A DNA stretch of 64,000 nt from Sphagnum compactum (Eukaryota; Bryophyta; Sphagnopsida; Sphagnales). The stretch's first letter is position 1; each line of letters starts with the position of its first letter. The notes beneath the pieces are model-generated. The model saw nothing but the letters and a program-made list of their open reading frames with translations, ran no database searches and was not told the DNA's origin. The stretch lies in assembly GCA_965153455.1 (NCBI GenBank), contig OZ234498.1, positions 17,050,001 through 17,114,000 on the forward strand, written 5' to 3'. Positions 10,571 to 22,789 of the stretch are shown piece after piece. The translations under genes and the position numbers were made by a program.

Positions 10571-11465
10571 AATTATTGCTAGTTAGCCTGCTCATCAATC
10601 TCTGGATTAGGTGCTTTTTGTTGATAGCATACAAGGTCTGGTCTTATCTAGTGAACTTGGAATGGCAACAATTGGACTGCTGAGGTTTACAGTACTATAT
10701 TTTTATTTGCTACTTGAACAGGCATAATGTATGTCTGAGAAGTATAGATCATAAATTAAGGAATGACATTTTGATTGTTTGTCCTTCATGTCAGGGTCTT
10801 CCCACTCTGCAACTTTGATGGGCAGGTGTGGGAATGATCACAGTAGTTAGAAACAAATTGTAGTCTCCTGGTTTTCACTATCACTAGACATTTTATTGAT
10901 TTGGCATGCATGGAGACAATATATCTGTTGGCAGATTGGTACAATTTTCCTTGTCTTAGGATTATAAACCAAAGAGTACAAGCTTTAATGGTTTACTGTG
11001 TCAGGATACAAAACTTTTGGTGGCTATTGCCTATGTCTGTACACATCAACATCCAATACACATGATAGCAGACTACCTAGTGAATGTATTCATCAAAAGA
11101 CTCATCATAAGCTTTCAACTTCAAATGCAGTGAGTGGACTGCTACATTTATCAACATAGTAACATCTGCTATATTGTCCATCACTAGGTCAACCAATTAG
11201 CTGGAGTGTGGAGACCTAGGAGCTTAGTCTGAAGCTGTATTAATCCATTTGCAGCAGTCTATAAGTGCCCATCAGATGCTTGGGAGCTGCTGAAGTGGGG
11301 AGGAGAGATGCTGTCAGGTTTGTCCCCAGACAGTCTTGTTTTGTTTCATGCTAGTTTGAAGTGCACATGGCTTTTGAATTTACGCATATGTCTATAAACC
11401 AACGTTGCAGAGGGGAGACCCTGAGAAGCTCATGCAAGACTGCAAAATGGAGCCTTCAAGAGTCT
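10571..11465. other. Intergenic between PPR pseudogene and AUX1/LAX, no gene seen
   Basis: Contains the 3' flank of the minus-strand AUX1/LAX gene on its right side. A stretch at about 11030-11130 faintly recalls the C-terminus of Copia polyproteins, but too weakly to call. Confidence 0.4.
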
Positions 11466-14400
11466 TCACTGGTGGGTTGTGGTGTTTAGGTTGGCTGGGG
11501 TAGGAGCTTCTGCTTTTGGTGGGCACTGATAACACGGTGCAAATACACCAAAAGTTTTGACTTGATCCTTGAAAGTTGTGACACTTGCCCAGCCACCCCA
11601 TCCAATGCCAATTACCACTATCCAAATGACAATGAATATGTTGATAATATACACTGCTGTCCAACTTGGCATGAAGGAAGGGGGCCTCACAACTGCATTC
11701 TGCAGCAGGAATGCAACACTAATTGTCAGCTTCCATGTCACAAAGAGAATGGCTTATTTCAATCATATTTGGAGCCAATATCACTCTTGTTGGCCAACAA
11801 GAGCAAATAGCAGATTTTGAAAGGGACTGTTCTAAGGGTTTGAAGTGCTTACCTGTCGTGCCTTGGCTGTGTAGAAAACACTCATGTGAGCAGTGCAAGG
11901 AATGATATACACTGTGAATGTAACAAGCAAGGCTCCAACTGTTGAATTGATGGGTCCAAAGAACGGGAATGCAATCGCAAAGAACCAGACGGGCAGAATC
12001 ACAGGCATACGGCAGACTGCTCGGAGTAACATGTTTTTTGAAGTATGGATGCCAATAAGCTTCTCCCACACAAAGTATAGAGGTGTGACAGCAAATCCCA
12101 CTGTTATGAACTGCCATAAAAACCGCAAGCCTATATTAGCATTTCTATTAGGCTGAAGGTGGAAATTATTTGTAAGTGCCTTCACACCCATCTACTGTTA
12201 GGTCTACTGAGATTGGGTTGGAATAGGGACCATATCAAGTACCTGATGAATTAGCATGAGAACAACAGCAAGATCACGAGCACCACTCCGGGGCAGCAAG
12301 GATAGGGCATTTGTATTCTTCAAAAGGAGATCTCCAAATGCCCAGTAGACAGCTATGGCTGAAGGGATGGTCAATGTGAACACATACAGGGTGGCAAACA
12401 CATACACATATTTGAACTTCACAGGTTTCCACATTGCATGCATAATCTCTCTGCAATCACAGTACCAAAGATCACAACACCACTCACTCAGGGTCAACAC
12501 ACAACTACACACTCCATATGATGATAATCTAGAGTGATATGTGACCACAACAAACTTGCACTCACCAGACCTTGTGATCTTACTAGCCAATCTTTCAGAT
12601 TAAGGCTAACCAAGCTCTTTCAGATTCAGGTTGTCAACTGAGGCAAAAGTAAAGTCAAGTTTGTTCCATGTGATGTGTTTGATTGTTACATGGGAGACTG
12701 GACACATAGCTATTGACTTTATGCACATGCATATTGTCATTTGTCAATCCAATAAGCAGCAAAATTTTATGCGGAGTCAAAGAAGCAAGGAAGCCTGAAG
12801 AAAGAGCAGACTTACACAGTGACAGCATGACCTCCGAATGTGTAGAGAATATTAGTGGCTCCTGTAAAGTATGGTACTTTTGCAGTGGGTGCACTATGTA
12901 CCACATTTGGGACCTAAAACAACACAAGAACAAGGTATAAACATCATGCAATGTTTCAATCTGCTTTCAATTGTTGAGCAGCAAGGTTCACACATGCAAA
13001 CTATACAACAACAGGGAGACAAATGGCCCTTTCAGATTCAAGCAAATATACTTTGGGTGTAGGATTGTTGACTGTACCTGCCCATGGACAAGGGAAGCAA
13101 TAGTCATGTACCAAGCTGTGTAAGAAATCATGATAAGACCGAAGAAAGACCAAAGTCTGTAGTTACGGAAGGAAGGTATCAGCACTGTCACCATGCAACA
13201 TGCTCCAAATATGTAGGTCCATTCCCTCTTGTCCAGGTGATCATTCAGTAGATAGATATTGCTGCAATCCCACCATCAAGTGAAACAGGTGCAGTGAGTT
13301 ATGGCATGTTATTGCCTGTAGATACAGTGTCTTCCCTACACAGATATTGCTCCTCAAAATCCTCTAATGCTGAAAAAGAATTTCACCACAATGGGCTTTA
13401 TCCATGCATGTGCATAATTTGCCTCACCTGGCACATGCAATGAGCTGAATGACACCACCAAAGAGGAGGAATGTGCAATTGAAGAAGAGACCTGCAGCTT
13501 TCCAGTAAGGGCCAAGCAGCCCATCCAGGACCTCAAACCACTGTAATAGTTCAATAGCAAAACCAGCAAGAATAAGTGTAATATTCCTGGAGTTTGGTGG
13601 ACCCAAATCCCCAATAAGCATTTGCAAACTCACAGTGACAAGAATCTAACTAATGCTTCCTGCAGGTCAGTTCACTCTTCATTATCCATTTCATCTCTAC
13701 CTTCAATGCCTCTGCACAGTCCATGTCATGAGCACCTTGCAGCAATACATTGCAAATGAACCGAGAAAACCTTCCAACCAAAGAAAACTACTACTTTGCC
13801 TCGGTGTGACCTAAGGAATGATGGCAGAGTTTGATTTTCATGCAAGGGAGTGGTTATAATATGACCTGGATGACATGATTCTTGAACAGCACACCTTCCC
13901 TTTCCTTGCGGGTGCGGTATTCAACATATAGGCAAGTGATCATGTAACAGGACCAGCATCCTATCGTACCATAAAACAGCTGCAACAGTATTCCAGATGG
14001 GTATCCCAACTGTGAAAAGGAATAGGGCAGCACGAGCAACACTTGGGCTACCTGCACTTCCACATAAGCTTCAATAGTGTCAGCACAGAAGGTCAGTGTA
14101 ACTTTTCTTTGTGCTACTTTATGTTATCCTGAAGCTCATAATAATTTGTGAAATAATTAATCACCAGCAAGAGAAGCTAATCCACATATGTCAAAATTAC
14201 TGCTGGACACTGAACTGCATCATCAATGAGCATCATTCTGCAAGACCCATGTGCATATACCCACATCTCTCCTCCATCTAACATGCCTTGTGGGAAAACA
14301 CCTCTGAGAGTGGCAGACAAGTGGAAAGGACTAGGAAACTCTGCACAACTTCCCTGAAAGAGACACAACCTAACCAGGAGGCAAATAACAAAGAAATAGG

Positions 14401-15153
14401 AGAAGGGTGCGCCTGCATACTGAGAAAAGAGAAGTATAAATTGAACACAAAACAAAGCAACATGTGGGAAAAGCCAGCATGCTTTTCAGCACCATCATTT
14501 GCCTTCAGTTGTAAAGCCACAGTGACAAAGACTGGGAGAATTTGTGTTGCAAATGTACCAGAAATCAGCAATCACATGCAATCAAACTACACTGGACACT
14601 TATAACAGTCCAAAGCTCTGGAATTATGTGACAAGTTTCAGAGTCCTTTATTATTACAATTACTGACAGAATAATATGAAGATCAACACTTCAGAGCGTC
14701 AGGGTCAATGTGAGTGTGATCTCAGAATCAAAAGAAAAAAAAAGAAGTCTCGTTTCAAAGAGCCATTCTTCCTTCGTGTTATGAACAGAAAGCTGAGGAA
14801 TATATCCATTCCAAAGGACTTCCCACTCGGCATTCCCACCACAACTACATGCAAATCAAACTTTCACAACAAAGAATTGATTGGAAAAGGGCCTAGTGCA
14901 TGAATACGTCCAAGGATGAAGGGAGAGAGAGAGAGAGAGAGAGATTGGTGTGAAAAGGGCGTTTCATGACCTGGTTGGAAGCTGCACTGAACCAGGCATC
15001 ATAAACAGAGCCACCATGCCAAAAGAGCCTCTTGAGCTGGCCATTGATGGAGGGATCTTGAGGTTCTTCCAGAGCTTCCAGCTTCTGGTTCTGTTCCTCC
15101 ATCTCGCCATAATTTCCCACCATCTCTTCCGAAGGAGCTCCGCCTGCTACCAT
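11466..15153 (-). CDS. AUX1/LAX: Auxin influx carrier, AUX1/LAX family, complete eight-exon gene
   Basis: Proton-coupled auxin (IAA) uptake permease of the plasma membrane, amino acid/auxin permease superfamily. Minus-strand exons: 15153-14971, 14051-13866, 13540-13428, 13261-13078, 12913-12816, 12450-12243, 12110-11853, 11699-11466. All introns are GT-AG and phases agree (0,0,2,0,2,0,0), giving 487 residues, the normal family length. The ATG at 15153 gives an acidic hydrophilic N-terminus of about 45 residues before LFWHGGSVYDAWFSAASNQ. Later landmarks are LPYSFSQLGYPSGI, FKNHVIQWFEVLDGLLGPYW, NCTFLLFGGVIQLIACASNI, IPSFRNYRLWSFFGL, ATNILYTFGGHAVTVEIMHA, FTLTIPSAIAVYWAFGD, GFAVTPLYFVWEK, FPFFGPINSTVGALLV and the C-terminal TFGVFAPCYQC, followed by a Pro/Ala-rich tail. 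About eleven hydrophobic segments are spread as in the family. No stop or frameshift was seen. Intron 1 is the longest (919 bp) and carries a GA/CT tract close to its donor. One small oddity is GYPSG where relatives commonly have GMLSG. Confidence 0.97.
14922..14944. repeat. (GA)n microsatellite in AUX1/LAX intron 1
   Basis: About eleven GA dinucleotides, read as CT on the coding strand, lie about 27 bases inside intron 1 from the exon 1 donor. CT-rich tracts near the 5' end of first introns are common in plants; a regulatory role is only a possibility. Confidence 0.85.
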
Positions 15154-16796
15154 GTCTTCTAACTATTTCGCCACAACCGGCCCCTTGCCCTGCAGTAATT
15201 ATTTCAACCGGGTGCAGGTCACTCACGCCAATTGCCGGAGGAGTTCACCCTCGAGCTCTAGGAACCTGGCAGAAGACAGGAACACCAGCAGCATTTCGAG
15301 GAGACTAAGGCCTCCACTGACCTGGGTTTTGTCACAAGTGGCAATGCATGGTCTGTCAAAGCTGAGCTTCTAACTCAGAAATTACTGAAGTACAAGCTTA
15401 CACGCAGACAGCCACAAAACTCATGCAGAGGAAAGCCTCGGCCACGCTAGCTAAGCCGCAGCCTAGGTCCTTAAGAAGAGGACAGAGAAGCAGAACTGAA
15501 TCCCCAGCTCATGAAGCAAGCCGATTCAGAATCAAAACGTGTACACGAGGAAAAACCAAAATATACATGTACACTCTGGGTCTCTGAACAGAGGCACATT
15601 TTCAGCTCGAGAAACAGTAAACATGAAAGATTATAGCAAAGTTCCAACAAATCACAAGTAAGACGATGTCCAGAATGAAGGAAGCTTTCAACAATACTAA
15701 GGTTTCCAAGACGTGAAATTTACGATGCAGAGAGATATGAATTTCATGCAAATCTACTCACACAGCAGAACGGAGTCTGAGAGAGACAAGCACATGGGAT
15801 AAAACTGGAAACTGCAAGCACACACAAAATCAGGCCTCCACCTGCAGGGGCGGTGTTAGCAGAGCAAAGGCTTGGTACTAGTCACGCGGAGACAGCTAAC
15901 TGCTTGTTACAGAAGATTTATAGAGTTCGAAGCTCTAGTCTTACACAAGAAGCGAGTTCATTCCACGAATCACGACTCTCAAGAGTGCTTCTGAAGTAGC
16001 ATAAGAAATCTCATGAATGAATATTCTCAAGCTTCAAGACACCAGCAACTGGCAGAGAGGCCCGAATGCAAGAAGGGAGTAGACGTCATCACAACTTTGC
16101 AGCAACCCCATGAAAACATCTCTCCTCCAACACAATAAAACAGAAACCTTGCACTAAAACCAATCAAAGAACATGGCTATTATAGTTAGGTGATGACGAG
16201 ACTAAAGAATGAAGCAAACTCTATACTATACCACTAGTATAGTTTCTTCTTCTGCGAGGGAGAAGAAGAAGAAGTCATATTTCGAATATTATACAACTGA
16301 TAGTAGAACAACCACGCGAACTGCCACCAATACTATTCCCGTCTGCAACACAATGACAAACACACAGCACAACAGACAGCTCTGCAACAAATGGGAGCTT
16401 CACTCAGACAAAACACCTCCACCAAGCTGCGACCCGCATGCCATTCATTTACGAGGCAAGCAAGGAACGCGAGATAAAAATTAGGTGGAAGCTAGATAGA
16501 TGCACACGAGCTGCAAGCAGCCAGACCACAAAAACTATAGTCATGAGCAAACACACACAAAATATGACAACTTTATAAAAACAATTTACAACCACACCAT
16601 ATAAACACAGACAAACAGCAGTAAAATACAAAGTACTACTAAATTATCTCACCAGCAGCAGCAGCCCCTGCACCACCACTATTATTTTGTGCAGCAATAG
16701 TGCCGAGCCTGACTCGAGATCTTGAAGAAGCTTATAGGCTCGTCTGACCACACACAAGATTTAGTCTTTCCACAAATTACAAGTTGAAGATTGGCA
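15154..16796. other. AUX1/LAX upstream region
   Basis: Probable 5' UTR and promoter of the minus-strand carrier gene. It contains no reliable open reading frame; plus-strand frames at 15152-15373 and 16209-16484 are short and lack motifs. A short stretch of CAG/CAC trinucleotides lies at about 16655-16680. Confidence 0.4.
15783..15894 (-). promoter_or_regulatory. Two possible auxin response cores (TGTCTC) upstream of AUX1/LAX
   Basis: On the minus strand TGTCTC occurs at 15788-15783 and 15894-15889, about 630-740 bp upstream of the AUX1/LAX ATG and in the same orientation as the gene. TGTCTC is the classical ARF-binding AuxRE core, and auxin responsiveness would suit an auxin carrier. A six-base word is expected about once by chance over such an upstream region on both strands, so this is suggestive only. 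Confidence 0.25.
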
Positions 16797-17081
16797 ATGG
16801 CAGTTTACCTGCTGCTCTCCTCGCTACTATTGCTTCCTTGCTTGCTTTCTTTCTTTACTACTGTTGTTGCTGCTGCTTGCCTGACTGATGATGATGACGA
16901 TAGTGTGGAGGATTGGAAGCCCACTGCAGTCTCCACTCTTACTACTACTGTGCACTGTGTCAGGCAGTTTATAGCTAGCCTCCTCTCTTTCTTTGTGGCT
17001 TTGTTTTTTATTTCCACTTGCTTACTAGCCTACAAGCTGCCACTACTACACCTATTCACTACTTTTGGTTTTGAGACTTAG
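16797..17081 (+). CDS. Possible small membrane-protein ORF, low confidence
   Basis: An ATG at 16797 opens 94 codons ending in TAG at 17079. The product would have a Leu/Ser-rich hydrophobic N-terminus resembling a signal peptide (to about residue 28), then a DDDDDSVEDW acidic stretch, then a second hydrophobic segment (about 58-80). The DNA is rich in CTACTA and CTTGCTT words, so the hydrophobicity may simply reflect low-complexity pyrimidine sequence. No family is recognised and no splice or promoter support is visible. It is more likely non-coding than not. Confidence 0.15.
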   Translation: MAVYLLLSSLLLLPCLLSFFTTVVAAACLTDDDDDSVEDWKPTAVSTLTTTVHCVRQFIASLLSFFVALFFISTCLLAYKLPLLHLFTTFGFET

Positions 17082-18384
17082 TTTTTTGGATTTCAGTAGC
17101 ATAATGTACAGAGAAGTTTTTTTAGATGTGAAAAAAGTTGAGGTGGAGCTAGTATGGTAGCTCTTTGTGTTTTCTTTCCTGCTACTTGGGACTACTTACA
17201 ACTACTACTTGGGCCATCTGAGAAAAATGCAGGTGGGAAGAAAAGTCAGAAGGATGTTTTTTTTTTGTTTACTCTCCTGCTTTTCTTCTTGACAGGTTAA
17301 TAAACAGTTTGGAACAGTGTTTTTTCACTTAACAAAGTGGCAGTTTTCATGGGAATGACCAGGCACCAGACCAGCCTTCTTGGTTTACTTTTCAGTGAGG
17401 GTGGAGGGTGTAGCTAGTATGTAATATCAACTAGGTGCCAAGGTTTATTTGCAATACTTTAATCATTTTCATGTCTTAATATTTAACTGCTAGCATCTGT
17501 TGTTCTCTTTTTCCCTGACAGCTTTTTGTTTTGAGATACGTGGGGGAAGATGCCTCAAAGGAACTTTTATTTAAATGCAGGTCAAAACATCCAGTAAAAA
17601 TAACCCCAGTAATTAAGTATTGGAAGAGAATATTCTTTAGCATCTTTCACTCTCCCTACATACCATACATGCAAATACAAATACATACACACAGAGAACT
17701 ACCATTCCTTCAGAAAAAGGAGGTTGCTTGGTCATAGAAAAGGTTTTTTTGGGGGCATTAGAGCAAGCACGTAGTGCAATGGTAGCGGGGAATTGCGTGA
17801 GCGTTTTGAGTTTTATGATATAGGCAGATCTTTGCAATTTGTGAGAGATTGTATATTGTTAAAAGTATGACGTAGATTTGATCCACAGTACAGAGATAGC
17901 AGTGCTTCTTGAAGGGAACCTACTATGTAAATAAGAGAATGACCTTTCTTTTCCTTTAGTTTGGACTCGAAAGATCTACTTACAAAGATATAGTCATAAA
18001 GGGCACAGATATGGAACTTGGAACTGAAGCATTCTGGAATGTACAGCTCTGATAAGGACTAGATACGGAGATCAAAACAATGCACCACTTTCATAGTATA
18101 AAATCAGAACCAGTTGGACTGTCCAGCAAGTAAAGGGGAGAGACCCACTACAACTGACAACAACGACTAGAGAGAGAGCTTGGTGGGAACAAAGGCTGAA
18201 GTGAATAGTTGATAGGGGAGGGTGCAATGAATTATGAGATGCACCATGTTCTGATGTCCTGAGATACTGTGGGCCAATCCAAAGTATATGACATGACAAT
18301 TCTTTCTGTTTGGGACACACATTTAACTGTAGGCCTATCATGCCACCCTGCAAAACCATGCTATTCACATTTAACAATGGTGTA
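17082..18384. other. Intergenic, no gene seen
   Basis: T-rich and mixed sequence with scattered homopolymer runs. No frame over about 100 codons and no recognisable motif on either strand. Confidence 0.45.
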
Positions 18385-20075
18385 TGGGTTTGCGTGTCTC
18401 ATTGAATTGCGATAATATCCCCATTTTACCCTGCTACGCATCTAATAAGGTATGGCCATACTTGGTATTTTGGGTAACTAATATACCATAACACCAATAA
18501 AGTGTCACTAATCACAATGCCACAATTTTCAACCTTGTAAGTTACTATCAATTTTCCAAACATTATTTCAACATGTTCACACATGACGTTTAACTTTTTT
18601 TTTGGAGTATGCAATTTAGTCCACACCTACAAAAATATTCCTTTTTTTTTTTTTGAAAGAGAGAAAAACAAAAGGATAGACAAAGATGCATGCTAAACTT
18701 TGAGTGAATTTGTCATTTTTTAGACTTTAGTTAACACTCATTTTTAAAAATTCAAATTAATTAACATCATCTTAACATCAATCCCATATAATTTGTCACG
18801 TAAAATTTAATGCTAGTTAATATCTTAAGTGTGGACTGATGGTTCATTTTAACATTTTTAACATTAGCCTAACAATAAAGTTAACACCAAGTGTGATCAT
18901 ATTTTAAGACAGTCAAAACCAATTTTAGCCATTTATTACATTTTGAAGAATTTGTCAGGGATGTTATTTTAAAAATCAAATTTAACACCACACAAGGCAT
19001 CAATAACCAAAACAAATCAAAATTCTTAAATTCGCATGTTATCAATTTCATTGTCAAACTAATATCTGGTTATCTTGTTTCTATCCACCTATTATGCATA
19101 AGGTTGGTTATTAAACATAGGAATAGACTATTACAGTATTCACCTAGGTTGTAAGGTTTAAGGCTTTAAACGGTTTTTTTTTTCCCTCACTGCTTTCTGG
19201 ATGCTTGTTGCCTCATCTCATTGGCTGTCATGAATTTATGTCCCAACTATGTTTTGTCATTCTTTTGCATACAATATTCCCCCTTCCATGCCCATTCATT
19301 GTTTCGTTCAAGTGCCAAGAATTGGGCTAGGAATTTGGCTAAAGCCAGATTCAATCTACTCCCTCGAACCAGGAGCCATTGTAAATCTCTTTCTCTCACA
19401 CAGTCATATCATGGATTAAGGTTAGCCAAATATGGAATACTGATTTCTGTACTGTTTTCATTTGGCCTGAGTGCCCTAAAAAACCTCCGTACCTGAGTGT
19501 CCTGGCATTTCCAATTCAAGAGTGAACACAAAGGTGCAAAATACAATACACAGGTTTAGGATTATAGGATTGATAACCTACCTACCAGGATGAAAATTTC
19601 AAATTTCAAATTTCAAGTAAGTTAGTGATAACCAGGAGTCTCTTGATACCCAGCCAACGGTGTTCAGAATCACTCGGACAATTGCAAAGAACCTTAAATA
19701 TTATTTCTTATGTAGACCACAAAATCAGACCTGACACTCATTCCAGGACATGAAAATTATAAGCCCCTTATTTGTCAAGCTTAATCATCATCTGTAATGT
19801 AATCCAGACTTCAAACTGACAATTGTTTCCTCACTTCACTGGTGAATGGGTTGTGTGTCACATTTAAACTACTACAATAACCCCATTTTACCCAGCTATC
19901 CACCTAAGATAGCCCAATCTCCTCCAACAATTGCAAAAATCCTACAATATTGTCATTTATGCAGCCCACAATGTCAAATCCAACTCTCATTCCAGGACAT
20001 GGACATTATAAGATATTTTATGAACTTATTTGTCAAGCTGAAAGGGCATCTGTACCTCAGACTTCAAGCTGAATG
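18385..20075. repeat. Dispersed and tandem diverged repeat copies
   Basis: Two blocks of about 180 bp, 19647-19820 and 19889-20075, are diverged direct copies. They share the words acaattgcaaa, tcattccaggacatg, ttatttgtcaagct and cagacttcaa in the same order. The leader of the second block (about 19846-19905, ccccattttaccc word) also matches 18385-18440 (ccccattttaccctgct). A short aaatttc triplication sits at 19592-19616. The sequence between the copies is AT-rich and shows no gene. The nature of the element is unknown. Confidence 0.6.
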
Positions 20076-20271
20076 TAAAAAACCTCTGCCCTTTGCAGCC
20101 AGTGTAAATGGAGGACACCTTAAATGGTGCAATCAAGTGTAATCAGCAAGCAAACGGGCATTTTGAAAAGTGAAACTCCCACCTCTAAGGGTGATTTACT
20201 TTTTGGAATGTTTGCATAACTTTTTTCATTTTCTTTAAGTGATACCCTGCACGGTACCCACCAGGTATCAC

Positions 20272-20291
20272 AGTTTTTTTTAAAAAAAACT
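20272..20291. repeat. 20-bp perfect A/T palindrome
   Basis: AG followed by eight T and then eight A and CT is exactly self-complementary. Adjacent gatacc/ggtatc words (20241-20246 and 20264-20269) can also pair. Confidence 0.8.
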
Positions 20292-20695
20292 TGTTGATTT
20301 TTATGCTGTGTAACACCCTTGGCCGCAGGAGCTCTGCCTGCATGGGCCCTTCTTCCAGTAATGCTGGTGGCCTCAGCTGTTACCCTACACATTATTTCCT
20401 TGCGGCAAGACGGCAGATATCATACATCATGCAAAGAATGTTTACAGCTCAAAGGACTTTAACAAACTCCTTACAATGTGAAGGAAGAAAAATATAAGTT
20501 GCAGTGAATGTTTCTTATACATAACAATCCACATGGCATGGTACAACTGCACAATTGGTGCCAATTACACTACCAAAACTCCATTTCAGCTGCACAAGCT
20601 GGAACCCAACTATAGTAAATTGCAGTGTATTATGTATGTGCATGTACAGGCTATACCCAAAATTACTCATGAATAGATTTATACCCATTGGAAGA

Positions 20696-21016
20696 GAAAA
20701 TGTTAAATAGGCAAAGGGTTCATAAATCCTGTTTTTAAACATGTTTTTCTCCCTACTTGCCCTTTGCCTGTTTGAGAGTAACATAAGCACTTAGCAGGTT
20801 ACAAACATTATCATGGCATGTTTGCATATCATGTTAAGTAAATAATAGGCTATCTAGCATGTTATATACATTCTAGCATCCATGACATGATATGTTATAG
20901 GTAAAAAACTTCCGGGCATCACCCAGTACTTTTGCCAAAAAGAGTTATGGACCAATGGCTGACAGGATCAAAAAGTACTGCTAGAATCAAGGACCCTTTG
21001 CCTATTTAACATTTTC
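20696..21016. repeat. Inverted-repeat-bounded unit, MITE-like
   Basis: A perfect 23-bp inverted repeat (gaaaatgttaaataggc... at 20696-20718, its complement at 20994-21016) bounds about 320 bp without coding capacity. Inside is a second exact inverted pair, cagtactttt (20924-20933) and aaaagtactg (20971-20980). The organisation fits a small non-autonomous DNA transposon, but no target-site duplication was identified and the repeats may not be terminal. Confidence 0.5.
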
Positions 21017-22789
21017 CAGTGAAGCCTAGATGCAAATCTAGTATGTATCCCTATAATCATTGTGTTCATTGAGGTTAAGTACAATTCAGACTGTTATTCT
21101 AACAACCTAGTAACTCAAATGAAACATGAAGAGTAGTAATCTTAATGATATGTAGGGCCAGCCGCCCATGCTATCTATGTACATGTACCCTTGTTTGTCT
21201 TAAAAGTGGACAGTGATGTGAGCTCCATCAACATGACATTTGCATGTACAGAAGACATTCACACAGAAGCCCCTTTAAGCCCTTATCGAGTACCCCACCT
21301 TTGTTCCAAAAAGACTAGGTACTATTTTGCAAGATGTAACCAACATCCAATAGTATACAAGTGGTTTCTTTTTATTGAACATGGGATTAGTATGCTTTCA
21401 ATCATACAAATGTTGACTACCATGACAATAGATATGCACATAAAATTAAGTAGGAATTCTTTACAATATAAATGGAAGCAAAAGGTGGTTTTTTATTCAT
21501 TATTGACCTTTAACCATTATTAGACTTTGTCATATAGCCTAAAGCTTAAGCAAATGAAATACCAATTGCTTGAGCATAATGAAATAAGAATGATGCAAAG
21601 ATTGTTGAAGACTCATCAGAAATTGGCATTTCACTCATTTTTTTGTAGTTTTGTTTTTGCTCCTTTTCTTTACAGTTGGATGGCTATAAAAATTTGCATG
21701 TAGGTTGGAATAGGCAAGTTGAATTGCAAAAAGAATTTAAATGAACACATGTGCTTTGTTTTCACAACCTCCACAAGTACTTGGACAAAATGCTGAAAAC
21801 ATTTATAAAGAGTTTACATCAATATATTTTTCCATGACCACCACCTCCAAAATGGGACCACAAAGGTTAGAACTTTGCAGAACAACTTAGCAGAACAACA
21901 TCCCTGCTAAGTTCCTTCAGTGAAAAAGATGTGGTGTGGCTGAGGAAGGTTTTCCAACCAGTGCCAGCAACCAAGCTTTGTGTAGAGCACACTTCCATTC
22001 ACTTTAGGTCCTCAAAAAACATTTATAGTCAGCAGACATTTCCATCCACAACATGGCAGTCAATTTTTCAAACCCCAAAGACACCACGTTAGCCCAGGCT
22101 TTGGATGGAACTTGATGACCCCAGCCTAATCTCTTCTTTTTGGATGGAGAGCAGCAGTGTGAGTACCAATGTCAGGTATGGAAAGTGGGAATTGGGAAAC
22201 TGATTACTAGACCACAGCAGCTGGGAACTATTGTCAAGATCATGTAAATTTATGTAGCATCAAAAACTGGAGGGAAGAAATTGGGCCATATTCACTAAGT
22301 TACCAACAGCCCATGTTCTCTAAAATGAAGAGCCTCCTACAGAATGCTGCCAAATGTTTCTTTTGTCATAGTATCATCCTTAACCTCCAGGGATGTCTAC
22401 CAGGAAAAAAAATGCTCAAATGGAAAACATTCCTACCATGAAGCCCGAACCATAGCAGCCTGGGGCTAGCAACTTCATGGCTCCTTTGCAAGTGGTTGAC
22501 AGGGGTTCAACAAGAGGTACTCTAAGTCTGTGAAAAGCAATAAAGCAATCTGACAATTTGGAGAAGAGTGACAAATTGTTGAAGATGTAAGGTTAAACCT
22601 AGGGGCTCTCAGTGATTAAGAAGGATGTAACAGATTGCACAAGCAATTTGAAAGTAAACAGCAGTGTTGGGTTGTTATTAGAAAGGGGAATAGACCGGTC
22701 TTGCCTGGTTATTGCTTTTTAAAATAAATGTCGGGTAGGTTTTTTTTTTTGGAAATTGTTTTGTGAACCACACAGGATATCAATATCAA
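21017..22789. other. Intergenic, no gene seen
   Basis: Only short frames (largest 110 codons at 21191-21523, without motifs). The 21850-22500 portion has more balanced composition and may be an old transposon or pseudogene, but no recognisable peptide could be extracted. Confidence 0.4.

Noticed and set aside
11030-11330. Possible Copia polyprotein C-terminus
   Set aside because: The resemblance is limited to a few residues (ADYLVNVFIK) and no integrase, RT or LTR is present.
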